Positions 34,414-43,156 of a stretch of 64,000 nt of DNA are shown piece after piece (position 1 is the first letter of the stretch; the number at the start of each line of letters is the position of its first letter). The DNA lies in assembly GCA_033720975.1 (NCBI GenBank), contig JAWWBL010000001.1, positions 1 through 64,000 of the forward strand, read 5' to 3'. This DNA comes from JAWWBL01 sp033720975. Lineage in GTDB: Bacteria; Actinomycetota; Acidimicrobiia; Spongiisociales; ZC4RG35. A program made the position numbers and the translations under genes. Below the pieces are notes generated by a model that was given only the letters and a program-made list of their open reading frames with translations, was not told the origin of the DNA and did no database searches.

Positions 34414-34590
34414 ATGAAGGGCCGCTATCTGAAATCAGGATCCCTTCCGGGACCCACCGAACCGGCCCGGAGCTGCCCAAGCATGACTGGGTTGGACGAT
34501 TCCGCGCCGGCCGAGACCTCCAAACCTGAGCGCCATCTGCCACGAACCCTGCATGCGGCTCGAAAGACGGGTCGCGAGAGGAGAAGTTAG

Positions 34591-35565
34591 ATGAGCTCAT
34601 TCATCAAGAAGCTCGGTGTTGGGGCGGTTGCCCTGGCGCTGGTGGCCCTGGCGGCGATGCCAGGTGCGCTTTCAGCGGCCGATCACCTCGATGCCCCCGG
34701 CCTTACATCCCCGGGAGGGGATAGTCGGCTCGACATCGGTGATCTGTACGCATTCAAGGACGGCTCGTACACGTCGATGATCCAGACCGTCAACCCGCTA
34801 ACCGCGCCGGGGTTGAACCACGGGTTCCACCCGAGTGCTCGCTACGAGTTCATGGTCGATCAGACCGGCAATGCCAAGCCTGACCTTCGATACAGCGTCG
34901 AGTTCGGCGCTCAGCGGCCCGACGGTGAGCAATGGATGACCCTCCGCCAGCTGCCCGCCGACGGCGGTGGCTCGGTGATCGCCGAGGGCTGGACCGGCAC
35001 CACACTGGAAGTGGCCGGCGGCGGATGGATCAGGGCGGATGTCTATGACGATCCGTTCTTCTTCGACCTGATCTCGTTCCTGGACAACCTCAACTTCTGC
35101 ACGGTCGACCCGGCTCCTGACACTCTTGCAGGCGCCAACGTGTCGGCCATCGTGCTGAAGGTCCCTGCGGCGACTGTCGCCGGAACCGGCGATAGCCAAG
35201 TCGGAGTGTGGGCCCGCACCGTCCTCGACGAAGACCAGGTCGACCGCATCGGGTTTCCCGCAATCAACACCGTCTTCATCCCATCTGGTGTGAAGAACAC
35301 CTACAACGAGACCAAGCCGCGACTGGACTCGAAGAAGTTCAGCCAATACTTGGCCCCGTTCGACGGCGTACTGCTACCCGACATTCTGCCGCTGGACACG
35401 GCGAGCTCGGCCGGATTCGAGGTGTTCAACGGCCGTCAACTCGCGGATGACGTCATCGACATCGAGTTGAACATCATCACTGGTGGAGCAATCCCCAGTG
35501 ACTGCGTCGACGCCAACGACCGAGCGTTCTCAGCAACGTTCCCCTACCTGGCACCGAAGCATTGA
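34591..35565 (+). CDS. DUF4331 family secreted protein
   Basis: A 324-residue exported protein. A Sec signal (KKLGVGAVALALVALAAMPGALSAA) is directly followed by DHLDAPGL, and DIGDLYAFKDG follows later; both are DUF4331 hallmarks. Two cysteines (NFCTVD and SDCVDA) could form a disulfide. Role unknown; family members are often encoded beside ECF sigma/anti-sigma pairs, as here, so envelope stress or extracytoplasmic oxidation sensing is a reasonable guess. AGGAG lies 8 nt before the ATG. Its stop overlaps the TTG start of the TPR gene. Confidence 0.88.
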   Translation: MSSFIKKLGVGAVALALVALAAMPGALSAADHLDAPGLTSPGGDSRLDIGDLYAFKDGSYTSMIQTVNPLTAPGLNHGFHPSARYEFMVDQTGNAKPDLRYSVEFGAQRPDGEQWMTLRQLPADGGGSVIAEGWTGTTLEVAGGGWIRADVYDDPFFFDLISFLDNLNFCTVDPAPDTLAGANVSAIVLKVPAATVAGTGDSQVGVWARTVLDEDQVDRIGFPAINTVFIPSGVKNTYNETKPRLDSKKFSQYLAPFDGVLLPDILPLDTASSAGFEVFNGRQLADDVIDIELNIITGGAIPSDCVDANDRAFSATFPYLAPKH

Positions 35566-36863
35566 ACACCTCGACTGGGGAGAGGCGCGCCAGCGCCTCT
35601 CCCTCCCCCAAGCTGCGACGGCTCGCCGCTGTCCTAGTGGTGGCACTAGCGGCAGGTCTGATGATCTTGGGCGCCGGACCGGTTCAGCACCCATCCTCCG
35701 CACGTAGCATCGCCGAGAGCGAGATCGACTTCTTCTCGCACCGCGTCGCCGAAAACCCGAGAGATGTCGTAAGCGCAACCCGGCTGGCACAGGCGCTGCG
35801 GCAGCATCAGAGAGAGACAAGCGACATCGCTTCACTCGCCGAAGCCGATGAGATCCTCTCGGCCGCGATCCGGGCGATCCCCGGATATCTTCCTGCCCGC
35901 CTCGCCCATGCACAGGTGCTCATCGACCTCCACCGATTCGAAGAGGGCCTGGCCCTGGCTACCGCCGTGGTCGAGTCCGGAGGTGACTCGAGTGCGCAGC
36001 TCACCGTCGGCGATGCCCTGCTGGCCCTTGGTGAATACGACCTGGCTGAAGCCACATTCAGAGCGGTGAAGCTCACGAGTGACTCGCCTGCCGTCGATGC
36101 GCGCCTCGCCAGACTCGCCGAGCTTCGAGGTGACCGCGCGGCCGCAATCGCAATCATGGAAGACGCCTTTGCCTTGGTCGTAACCGAGGCTCGGGGAGGC
36201 GAGCAGGTCGCCTGGTTCGCCACGAGGCTCGGAAACCTATACCTCGACGACGGACAGACGGATCCCGCCCTGGAACGGTTCGAGTCAGCGTTGTTCGCCC
36301 TGCCCGATTACGCACCGGCGTTGACCGGCTTGGGAGATGTGGGCGTCGCACGCGGTGATATCGATGGGGCGATCACGTGGTACGAGAGAGCGACATCGGT
36401 GGCAACCGATCCTGACTGGTACTTCACACTCGCTGAGCTGCATCGACTGGCCGGCAACCTGGAAGCCGGGGCCACATACACTGAACTCGCCGTAGGCACA
36501 GTGGCCACGTTCGGCGAGATCCACCCACGCGATTTTGCCCTCCACTACGCCAGCCTGGACAACCCGACGGCGATGTCGTTCGCCCAGAAGGGGTTGGACC
36601 GGACCGACGACATCTATGCCCACGACACGATGGCATGGGTGCTCTACCACGCCGGCAATTACGAACTAGCTCAGAGCCACTCGAGGATTGCCCTCTCCCT
36701 GGGAACGAAAGACGCCGAGTTGATCTACCACTTGGGAGCGATCCTCCTGGCACTTGGTGACACGGCGGGCGGGACTGCTCTCATCCTCGAGGCTGTCAAC
36801 ATCGGATTGGACCCCTGGGTTGAGGCAGAGGCCGCGGAGCTGTTGGCGGACGCTGAGAACTGA
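35562..36863 (+). CDS. TPR-repeat protein, membrane-anchored
   Basis: A 433-residue protein with an N-terminal membrane segment (LAAVLVVALAAGLMILGAG) and several TPR-like helix pairs from about residue 55 to the end (PARLAHAQVLIDLHRFEEGL, QLTVGDALLALGEYDLAEAT, GNLYLDDGQTDPALERFESAL). It probably presents a protein-binding surface outside the membrane. The TTG start overlaps the DUF4331 stop, so the two proteins are likely made together and may interact. It converges with the anti-sigma gene after 35 nt. Confidence 0.85.
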   Translation: MNTSTGERRASASPSPKLRRLAAVLVVALAAGLMILGAGPVQHPSSARSIAESEIDFFSHRVAENPRDVVSATRLAQALRQHQRETSDIASLAEADEILSAAIRAIPGYLPARLAHAQVLIDLHRFEEGLALATAVVESGGDSSAQLTVGDALLALGEYDLAEATFRAVKLTSDSPAVDARLARLAELRGDRAAAIAIMEDAFALVVTEARGGEQVAWFATRLGNLYLDDGQTDPALERFESALFALPDYAPALTGLGDVGVARGDIDGAITWYERATSVATDPDWYFTLAELHRLAGNLEAGATYTELAVGTVATFGEIHPRDFALHYASLDNPTAMSFAQKGLDRTDDIYAHDTMAWVLYHAGNYELAQSHSRIALSLGTKDAELIYHLGAILLALGDTAGGTALILEAVNIGLDPWVEAEAAELLADAEN

Positions 36864-36891
36864 TCCGGCGAGCGCCGAAGTCGGTCTTCTG

Positions 36892-36911
36892 AGCTGGGCT
36901 ATAGCTCAGCT
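36892..36911. terminator. hairpin between convergent TPR and anti-sigma genes
   Basis: AGCTGGGC-TATA-GCTCAGCT forms an 8-bp stem with one mismatch. It overlaps the last codons of the anti-sigma gene, so a terminator role is tentative. Confidence 0.35.
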
Positions 36912-37579
36912 GACAGCAGCACTGGGCCGGTCGGAGCCGGTGAACCCTCACGTGGCTCTTCGGTGATGCCGACTACCAGCCCAACTGACGGGCTTCCGTC
37001 TAGCAGGACGACGGCGCTGCCTCCGGTCGAGTTGAACGTCCCGGCCGGCACCGGGCCTTCCGCTCCTATGAGCCACAGTTGGTAGGTGCGCCCAGGATCC
37101 AGCGTGGGAAGACCTTCGAGTTCGACAACAGCCTGCTCTCGGGCCGGGGAGAAGACCACCCTTGCGACCGAAGGTGGCTGACCCGGATAATCGGCGGTGG
37201 CAACGAGGTCCACAGCAACTGCGTCCGGCGCGTCGAGCACCCTCCCGATGTCCCCACGGCCGAACACCGCCAACACACCAATCACAACCACAGCGACGGC
37301 CGCCGCGGGCAGCAGAATCGACCTCGACAGAGGCCTCGATGACACCGTCGACCGGGTGACCGCTGAACCTGCCCCGATCTGCGTCAAAATGCTCTCACGC
37401 ATGTGGGCCGGTGGCGACTCGGCTACAGCCATGGCGATGGCATCGGCTCCTTCGCTGAGGGTTCGAACCTCCACCTGACAGCTCTGACACCCATCCAGGT
37501 GCTCCTCGAAGGCGGCAAGCTCCGCGGCGGTCAGAGCGCCGAGTACATAAGGAGCCGCGAGGTCGTGAAGATCACTCAC
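36899..37579 (-). CDS. RskA-type anti-sigma factor
   Basis: A 226-residue membrane anti-sigma factor. The N-terminal zinc anti-sigma domain carries HLDGCQSCQ (H-x3-C-x2-C) and LGALTAAE; one membrane helix follows (ILLPAAAVAVVVIGVLAVF), then an extracytoplasmic RskA domain (TYQLWLIGAEGPVPAGTF, VGITEEPREGSPAPTGPVLL). Family knowledge: it holds the ECF sigma factor inactive until regulated proteolysis. Its ATG overlaps the sigma stop by 4 nt, the standard co-translated pair. Confidence 0.92.
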   Translation of the reverse strand: MSDLHDLAAPYVLGALTAAELAAFEEHLDGCQSCQVEVRTLSEGADAIAMAVAESPPAHMRESILTQIGAGSAVTRSTVSSRPLSRSILLPAAAVAVVVIGVLAVFGRGDIGRVLDAPDAVAVDLVATADYPGQPPSVARVVFSPAREQAVVELEGLPTLDPGRTYQLWLIGAEGPVPAGTFNSTGGSAVVLLDGSPSVGLVVGITEEPREGSPAPTGPVLLSAEL

Positions 37580-38235
37580 CGGTCCACCTCGTAGTGCTGT
37601 CTCATCTTCATGAGACCGTCGCGCATTCTCGTCTTGACCGTGCCCAGCGGAAGGCCGAGCTCCTCGGCGACTTCAACGTACGTCTTTCCGCCGAAATAGG
37701 CGAGCTCGACAACCACACGCTGTTTCTCGGTGAGCGTCCCTAGGACGTCGCGCACCTCACCGTGCTCTGCCTTCACGATGAGATCATCGGCGGCATCGTC
37801 GTGAATGGGTGTTACCCAGCCGGGTCCCACCCTGCTCTGGCGGTCCCTGACAGCCTGTTCGCTGCGAACGCGATCGACCGCACGAGCGCGAGCAATCATG
37901 AAAACCCAGCTTCGGGCTCTCGATCGATGAGGCTTCCAGTCGGCCGCCTTCCGCCATACCTCGAGAAAGACTTCCTGGGTGACCTCCTCTGCGTGCTCGC
38001 TCGATCGCAGAATCCGAAGAGCCGTTCCATAGACGGCCGGTGAGAGCTCGTCGTACAAGCGCGAGAACGAGGCCTTGTCGCCTCGTGCAACATCTGCGAG
38101 AGCTTGGTCGAGGTCATTGCGTGGATGCCGCGGTGAAGGCTGGGACGTGCTCAGTGTTGGCTCCTCACGCGGGCTTCGCCATCGTACCCCCCGTCGGAGG
38201 GTCGACATCGGAATGGCCAAAGCGGACCCGGTCAT
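37576..38235 (-). CDS. ECF-family RNA polymerase sigma factor (SigK-like)
   Basis: Up to 219 residues; the conserved part starts near residue 45. Region 2 is FSRLYDELSPAVYGTALRIL with EVTQEVFLEVWRKA and ARSWVFMIARARAVD; region 4 is VLGTLTEKQRVVVELAYFGG and YVEVAEELGLPLGTVKTRMR. The N-terminus is uncertain: an ATG nine codons in, or an unusual start nearer the conserved region, are possible because no ribosome-binding site supports the first ATG. With the RskA partner and the convergent DUF4331/TPR genes it forms an envelope-signalling module. Confidence 0.88.
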   Translation of the reverse strand: MTGSALAIPMSTLRRGVRWRSPREEPTLSTSQPSPRHPRNDLDQALADVARGDKASFSRLYDELSPAVYGTALRILRSSEHAEEVTQEVFLEVWRKAADWKPHRSRARSWVFMIARARAVDRVRSEQAVRDRQSRVGPGWVTPIHDDAADDLIVKAEHGEVRDVLGTLTEKQRVVVELAYFGGKTYVEVAEELGLPLGTVKTRMRDGLMKMRQHYEVDR

Positions 38236-38310
38236 CGAAATCAGTTCGGACCCGACAGGGTCACAGTTCGGGTCTAGAGAGAGAAGCCTGATCGCGTCGA
38301 GCTACCGGTC

Positions 38311-40386
38311 CTAGCTTGTGACGGTCACTGGGATGCTCCCGCTGACAGTTGTGCCCGTTCCGACAATCGATCGAATCTCCAATGTGCCTCCCAGGGCCTC
38401 GATGCGATCGGTCATGTTGGTGAGGCCGCGGCCCTTTGCATCCGCACCCATCTCGAAGCCGTCACCATCATCCGTGACCCGAAACACAAGATGGCCGTCG
38501 TCTTGAGTGAGGCTCACCTCTACGCCGTTGGCATTCGCGTACTTGGCCGCATTCTGAAGAGCCTCGAGGACGCAGAAATAGACGGCGGCCTCGACCTCCG
38601 GTGGATAGCGCCGAACCTCCTCGGTCGCCGATACGGCGACACGAACCGGAGCTTTGGCAGCTCGAGCTCGAAGCGCAGTGGGCAGACCTTCGCTCTCGAG
38701 AAGAGGCGGGAAGATCCCATGAGCCAATTCCCGGAGGCTCTCCACACCCTCATCCATGTCGGTGAGCACCTCGCCCAGCATTGCCTCCGCACGGTTCCCG
38801 TCCCCACGAGCCACGAGCTGGCGCGCAACGCTGAGTTTCATCTTGATCGCGATCAGCTGTTGTTGGGCGCCGTCGTGGAGGTCGCGCTCGAGTCGGCGAC
38901 GCTCTTCGTCTTGTGCCGAGACCAGCCGTTGCCTGGAGGCACGCAACTCTCGCACCAGTCTTGCGTTGCGCAGCACCAGCCCGGCTTGCGACGCCACGTC
39001 GTCCACCAACTGCTCCTGTGACTTCGTCAGCTCCTCGTTGGCGGGCATCGTCACCGTCATCGCCCCGAGCAGCTCTCCCTCGTGTTCGACCGTGGCGAGG
39101 TGATCGACTCCTGTGATTGACGGTGTTCCGTCAACGAGGACCGCAGAAACCTCATTTATCTCGTCGCCTGGCCAGATCGCTAGGGGCGTCAGTTGGCCAT
39201 CCGAGTTTGTCCACACGACCGCCCGGCTGGCACCGGTTCCCGCAACCAGCAACTGTGCCAGTTGCGGAATGACCTCTTCGACGTCGACGGCGTCCCGCAT
39301 GTGCGCCGAGAACCGACTCAGCACCTCATAGGGGGTCGCCCGCTCCCCGTACACGAGCCGGTCGGCCCAGGTTCGCATCCTGACTCGAAGTGGCTGGAAG
39401 GCAATGGCTACCACCACGGTGGCAGCAATCGATAGCGGAAGCGTTGCCTCTTCTCGCGATCCGACGGCAAAGCCGATCGCTCCCACAATGACCGCGTACA
39501 CGACGGTGATGAACCCGGCCAGCCCGGCCACCACCACGGTGCGACTGATGACGACGTTGATATCGAAGAGGCGGTGCCTGCCGACGGCGATGCCCAGGGC
39601 GGCGATGAGAACGACTCCGCCGATCATCAGCAAGACACTCTCCAAACCTTGGAAGCGAGGCGCGTCGATGACGAGGGACATCACGGCCATGGGAACGAAG
39701 ATCGATGCTCCCCACACCACCCATTTGAACTGTTCCCTGACCTCTCCGGAGCTGTGCCTGAACCGAACCACTAGCGCAGCCAGGGACAGGACCGCGCCGG
39801 CTGCAACGATCATTTGTCCCGCCCGAAACAGGAACTGGTCCTGGTTCATCGAGGTGTTGCCAGGTCGCATGCCCCAGGCTGCGCCCGTTACTAGCGCGGC
39901 AATACCCACCAGGGCCAGCACCACCACCCAACGCCAACGGGGTGACGGAAGCCTTCCGTCCGGGAAGACCAGAAAGGCGAACAAACCCAAAGGTGTGACT
40001 ACCCCGATGGGAAAGGTCACCGCCTTGATCAGGGCTGCCGATGTCGGAAGTTGAGCGGGCACCAAGTCGCTACTCACCGCCAGGGCCACCATTTCGGAGC
40101 TCTCACGCACAACGAGCGCCGCACCAGCCATGCCGAGTAGATGGACGCCGGGGCTGAATGCCACCACCGTCATCACCCAAGCAAACGCGTTCTTCGGCTG
40201 CTGCGGTAGGACCCACCACATCAACACGGCCGTGGAAATCGACACGAAGGCCAGAAACCCGCCGTCGATCGACCACCAAGTCTCGAAATCCGCGACCCCG
40301 ATGATCACGGCTGATCCGATCAGTGCGCCAATACCCCCGACCACAGCCGCCGTCCGCAGAAGAGAGATCAACCGTCGGTCTGTCAT
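38311..40386 (-). CDS. membrane sensor histidine kinase, NarL/DesK type with GAF domain
   Basis: A 691-residue kinase. The N-terminal half has about eight membrane helices (to about residue 330); a GAF-like domain spans about 350-470. The HisKA_3 phosphorylation site is ERRRLERDLHDGAQQQLIAI, and the HATPase has ALQNAAKYANANG and DDGDGFEMGADAKGRGLTNM. Such kinases pair with NarL-type LuxR response regulators, but none is adjacent, so it is an orphan here. GAGGTG 7 nt before the ATG is a good ribosome-binding site. Confidence 0.92.
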   Translation of the reverse strand: MTDRRLISLLRTAAVVGGIGALIGSAVIIGVADFETWWSIDGGFLAFVSISTAVLMWWVLPQQPKNAFAWVMTVVAFSPGVHLLGMAGAALVVRESSEMVALAVSSDLVPAQLPTSAALIKAVTFPIGVVTPLGLFAFLVFPDGRLPSPRWRWVVVLALVGIAALVTGAAWGMRPGNTSMNQDQFLFRAGQMIVAAGAVLSLAALVVRFRHSSGEVREQFKWVVWGASIFVPMAVMSLVIDAPRFQGLESVLLMIGGVVLIAALGIAVGRHRLFDINVVISRTVVVAGLAGFITVVYAVIVGAIGFAVGSREEATLPLSIAATVVVAIAFQPLRVRMRTWADRLVYGERATPYEVLSRFSAHMRDAVDVEEVIPQLAQLLVAGTGASRAVVWTNSDGQLTPLAIWPGDEINEVSAVLVDGTPSITGVDHLATVEHEGELLGAMTVTMPANEELTKSQEQLVDDVASQAGLVLRNARLVRELRASRQRLVSAQDEERRRLERDLHDGAQQQLIAIKMKLSVARQLVARGDGNRAEAMLGEVLTDMDEGVESLRELAHGIFPPLLESEGLPTALRARAAKAPVRVAVSATEEVRRYPPEVEAAVYFCVLEALQNAAKYANANGVEVSLTQDDGHLVFRVTDDGDGFEMGADAKGRGLTNMTDRIEALGGTLEIRSIVGTGTTVSGSIPVTVTS

Positions 40387-40566
40387 CGCGACGCACCTCG
40401 AAAACGCGATCTACCCCGCGAGGCCTCGACGTCGGAACAACCCATCTCGAGCCAATTGTCCAGGCCCTGGGGCGGGCCGTCAATCATGCCAACACAACCA
40501 GCAATGTGAGGGCAGCCCCACCAGCCACAAGGCGTGAGGGCCCGTACGCCTACCGGCGATCCGGCA

Positions 40567-41160
40567 TCAGTCCAACCCGATGTGATCCAGAAACAGATCG
40601 ATCGCTAGATCCATCACAGGAAGCCAGTCGCTGCCTCCCGGGTTGTAGGCGTGCTGTTGGGCGACCACTCCGTTGCCCAGGGCGATGAAGAGCCTGACCG
40701 TTTCTTCATCCTCAACACCGAGATCGGCGAGCATCCCGAATACGTGGACCTCAGCCACCTGCTCTGCCAAGGCAACCGATTCAGCCGACGGTGTGAAAGG
40801 AAGAGATTTGTCGAAGATCAGCGAATATCGCGCCGGGTCTTCGACACAGAAGTCGAAATACCGCCTCCCCGTCTCCTTGATCGACGAGCGGGTCAGGTCC
40901 AGCTGGCCACCGTCGCGTTCAAGACGTTCCCTCAGCTGTAAGTACGCCGAGCGGTACATCGAGTCGTACAGATCGTTCTTGGTCTCGAAGTACTGATAGA
41001 GAGAAGGAGCCTTCATCCCAACGGTCGCGGCGAGCTCTCGGAGGCCGAAACGCCCAATGCCCCTCTCTCTCGCCAGATCCCAGGCCGCGTCGAGAATCTC
41101 CGACTTGACCCTCTCATGACGGCTTTCTCTCCGATCGGAAGCCTCTTGCATATCTAACAT
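40567..41160 (-). CDS. TetR-family transcriptional regulator
   Basis: A 197-residue TetR repressor. The N-terminal HTH is ILDAAWDLARERGIGRFGLRELAATVGMKAPSLYQYFETK split over helices 1-4; the rest is an all-helical ligand-binding domain with FDFCVEDPARYSLIF, a TetR_C pattern. The first operator half overlaps the start codon; an ATG three codons later is an alternative start. Its promoter (TTGGAC-16-TAGAAT) and twin operators predict autorepression and control of the divergent membrane-protein gene. The inducer is unknown. Confidence 0.92.
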   Translation of the reverse strand: MLDMQEASDRRESRHERVKSEILDAAWDLARERGIGRFGLRELAATVGMKAPSLYQYFETKNDLYDSMYRSAYLQLRERLERDGGQLDLTRSSIKETGRRYFDFCVEDPARYSLIFDKSLPFTPSAESVALAEQVAEVHVFGMLADLGVEDEETVRLFIALGNGVVAQQHAYNPGGSDWLPVMDLAIDLFLDHIGLD

Positions 41161-41197
41161 TGTTAGGATATTCTAACGGTGTTAGAGACGAGTCCAA
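41154..41197 (-). promoter_or_regulatory. TetR promoter with two tandem operators
   Basis: CTAAC-ATT-GTTAG and CTAAC-GGT-GTTAG are perfect 5-bp inverted repeats with centres 19 nt apart. One overlaps the TAGAAT -10, the other the transcription and translation start. TTGGAC lies 16 nt upstream of the -10. This matches cooperative binding of two TetR dimers. Confidence 0.75.
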
Positions 41198-41230
41198 GGA
41201 ACCAATCGGGATGTATGGGCCGAATCTGAG

Positions 41231-41911
41231 ATGCCACGCAGTGCAGATCATCTGGGCGCCGACCTGATCATGTCAGTCGAAACGGAGCTGCTGGCCGGGC
41301 GCATCGGGGGAATACTCCTGATTCTCGGAGCAATCGTGATGTTCACAGGAGCGGCCATACCGTTCCTCACCCATTTGGGCGGGGAGGCCTGGACCGGCTT
41401 GCCAGGTGAAGTGATGTCTGCGGTGGCACGGGGTCCCGGATTGTGGCGTTGGGCCAACGGCCTCATCGCAGTAGCAGCACTGATCACTGTCTTGGGTCTT
41501 GCCGGCGCCGTACGCCTGTTTTGGTCCGACGGTCCTCTCGCCCTCGCCGGACTTGCGACCTTTGTCGTCGCAACCGGTCTCGAGATCACCAGCAGAACGC
41601 TCAACATGAGTGTCTACCCATGGGCAGCGGCACAGGGGAAGCCCGCAGCAACGGTCGTCTTCGAAGGCCTGTACGAGCTGAGCGAGAGCCTGATACAAGG
41701 CTTCATATTGATAGCGTTCGTCGCCCTGGTGCTTTTTGGGATAGCCGCCCTTCAATACGGCGCGGGCGGGCTCGGAGCTCTCCTCGTTGTGTTTGGCGTG
41801 ATTGGCATCTTCCTGGAAATCGTCGGCGCCGCAATTCCGGCCCTGGTTTTCATGGGCACCGGTGCGCTGGGCATCTGGATGCTGGCCATAGCTCGCCCGT
41901 CCGGGTCATAA
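41231..41911 (+). CDS. polytopic membrane protein of unknown function
   Basis: A 226-residue protein with about six membrane helices (IGGILLILGAIVMFTGAAI, LIAVAALITVLGLAGAV, LALAGLATFVVATGLEI, LIQGFILIAFVALVLFGIA, LGALLVVFGVIGIFLEIVG). I do not recognise the family. It is divergent from the TetR gene and within reach of its operators, so it is the likely regulated target, perhaps a stress or drug-related membrane protein. The start is uncertain: an ATG 13 codons later (MSVETELLAGRI) would place the first helix nearer the N-terminus. Confidence 0.65.
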   Translation: MPRSADHLGADLIMSVETELLAGRIGGILLILGAIVMFTGAAIPFLTHLGGEAWTGLPGEVMSAVARGPGLWRWANGLIAVAALITVLGLAGAVRLFWSDGPLALAGLATFVVATGLEITSRTLNMSVYPWAAAQGKPAATVVFEGLYELSESLIQGFILIAFVALVLFGIAALQYGAGGLGALLVVFGVIGIFLEIVGAAIPALVFMGTGALGIWMLAIARPSGS

Positions 41912-41942
41912 CCCGTCAACGTCACCAGTTCCAACTCATGGA

Positions 41943-41948
41943 TAGTCT
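41943..41948 (+). promoter_or_regulatory. -10 element of the alpha/beta hydrolase gene
   Basis: TAGTCT ends 6 nt before the ATG. Confidence 0.45.
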
Positions 41949-41954
41949 CCTGGG

Positions 41955-42815
41955 ATGCCTCACGGTTCCCGCGAGGGTCGAGTTGATGTTCAGGGCGGCT
42001 CTATCTGGTACCGGGTCCTAGAAGGCGGTGACCGCCTTCCTCTCGTGACTCTCCACGGGGGCCCTGGTTTCCCATCGATCTCACTGCAGCCGCTAGAAGC
42101 GCTCGCGACCGACAGGCCCGTGGTCTTTTACGACCAATTGGGATGCGGCAACTCCGACCGCCCCGAGGATGAGAGCCTGTGGGCGGTCGATCGTTTTGTC
42201 GATGAGTTGGAGTCGCTCCTCGATCACCTGGGTTACGACGAGGTTCACCTGCTCGGGCACTCGTGGGGAACGCTCCTAGCACTCGAGTTCTACTTGGCAC
42301 ACCCGGGCCGTGTGGCATCGATAGTCATGGTCGGTCCCTGGTTCAGCACGCCGAGATGGATCGCCGACTGTGGGCGCCTCATTTCCGGCATGCCGCCCGA
42401 GCTCCGAGCGATCCACGCCAATCCCGACGCAACAGAAAAGGACATCGAGCTGCTGAACACGGAGTTCAGGAAGCGGCACATCCTGAGACTGGACGAAGCA
42501 CCTGATGCAATGAAGGAGGCGAGAGAGGGTTTCGGTCTGCCCGTTTACAACGCCATGTGGGGCCCGAACGAATTCACCTCGACCGGCACCCTTAAGGACT
42601 ACGACAGGACTAACGACCTCACAAAGGTTGAAGTGCCGGTGCTCTTCGTGTGTGGCCGACATGACGAGGCCACTCCCGAGAGTGCGACCTACTTCGCATC
42701 GCTAGTGCCCGAGGCTCAACTCCACGTCTTGGAGGAGGCCTCCCACTTCCCGTTTCTGGAACAGCCCGACGAGTTCCTAGAAGCCGTCGGGGACTTCTTG
42801 GCGACGAGGCGCTAG
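41955..42815 (+). CDS. proline iminopeptidase-like alpha/beta hydrolase
   Basis: A 286-residue hydrolase of the S33/prolyl-aminopeptidase group. The oxyanion motif HGGPGF, the DQLGCGNS strand and the nucleophile elbow GHSWGTLLA are present; the acid Asp is in VCGRHDEATPE and the catalytic His in EASHFPF. DQLGCGxS and GHSWG are typical of proline iminopeptidases and related amidases. Probably cytoplasmic. It is transcribed alone and ends before a hairpin terminator. Confidence 0.85.
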   Translation: MPHGSREGRVDVQGGSIWYRVLEGGDRLPLVTLHGGPGFPSISLQPLEALATDRPVVFYDQLGCGNSDRPEDESLWAVDRFVDELESLLDHLGYDEVHLLGHSWGTLLALEFYLAHPGRVASIVMVGPWFSTPRWIADCGRLISGMPPELRAIHANPDATEKDIELLNTEFRKRHILRLDEAPDAMKEAREGFGLPVYNAMWGPNEFTSTGTLKDYDRTNDLTKVEVPVLFVCGRHDEATPESATYFASLVPEAQLHVLEEASHFPFLEQPDEFLEAVGDFLATRR

Positions 42816-42860
42816 AGAGGCAAGGCCCACCTACGCCTCACTCGGGGCAACACGACCTGC

Positions 42861-42875
42861 CGGACGAAACGTCCG
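42861..42875. terminator. short hairpin between convergent genes
   Basis: CGGACG-AAA-CGTCCG is a perfect 6-bp stem with a 3-nt loop between the hydrolase gene and the cysteine-rich gene. Confidence 0.45.
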
Positions 42876-42881
42876 ACGGCA

Positions 42882-43145
42882 TCAGTGGTCTATCGGCGCC
42901 TCACCGGTCGAAGCCGAGCACAGGGCGTGACCACAAAAGCATTTCTCCTCGGAGTCGCCGCCGATCCCCATCCGGCAGGTTGGGCCGCAGTGGTCCAGAT
43001 CGTCGGCGATCTCGCAACTGCAGGGGCCGTTGCCACAGGTCTTGGTCCGAGTTGATGCTTTTGAGGCTCCTCCAGTCAAGAACGGGGGGTCGCTCGTGTG
43101 AGAGGGCGGCAGGTCGCCTGGCTTCGACCGATTTCGCTGGGTCAT
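42882..43145 (-). CDS. cysteine-rich, metallothionein-like small protein
   Basis: An 87-residue protein whose C-terminal half is packed with metal-type ligands: Cys 37, 42, 44, 53, 57, 69, 71 and 76 and His 52 and 73. The patterns CGNGPCSC, HCGPTC and CFCGHALC resemble bacterial SmtA/BmtA metallothioneins (compare their CxC and CGHxxC elements), but the spacing is its own. The N-terminal half is disordered and polar. A TTG five codons earlier, with GGGAGG upstream and overlapping the previous stop, is an alternative start. It would bind Zn, Cu or Cd; the metal is unknown. Confidence 0.6.
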   Translation of the reverse strand: MTQRNRSKPGDLPPSHTSDPPFLTGGASKASTRTKTCGNGPCSCEIADDLDHCGPTCRMGIGGDSEEKCFCGHALCSASTGEAPIDH

Positions 43146-43156
43146 ATGCACGGGTC

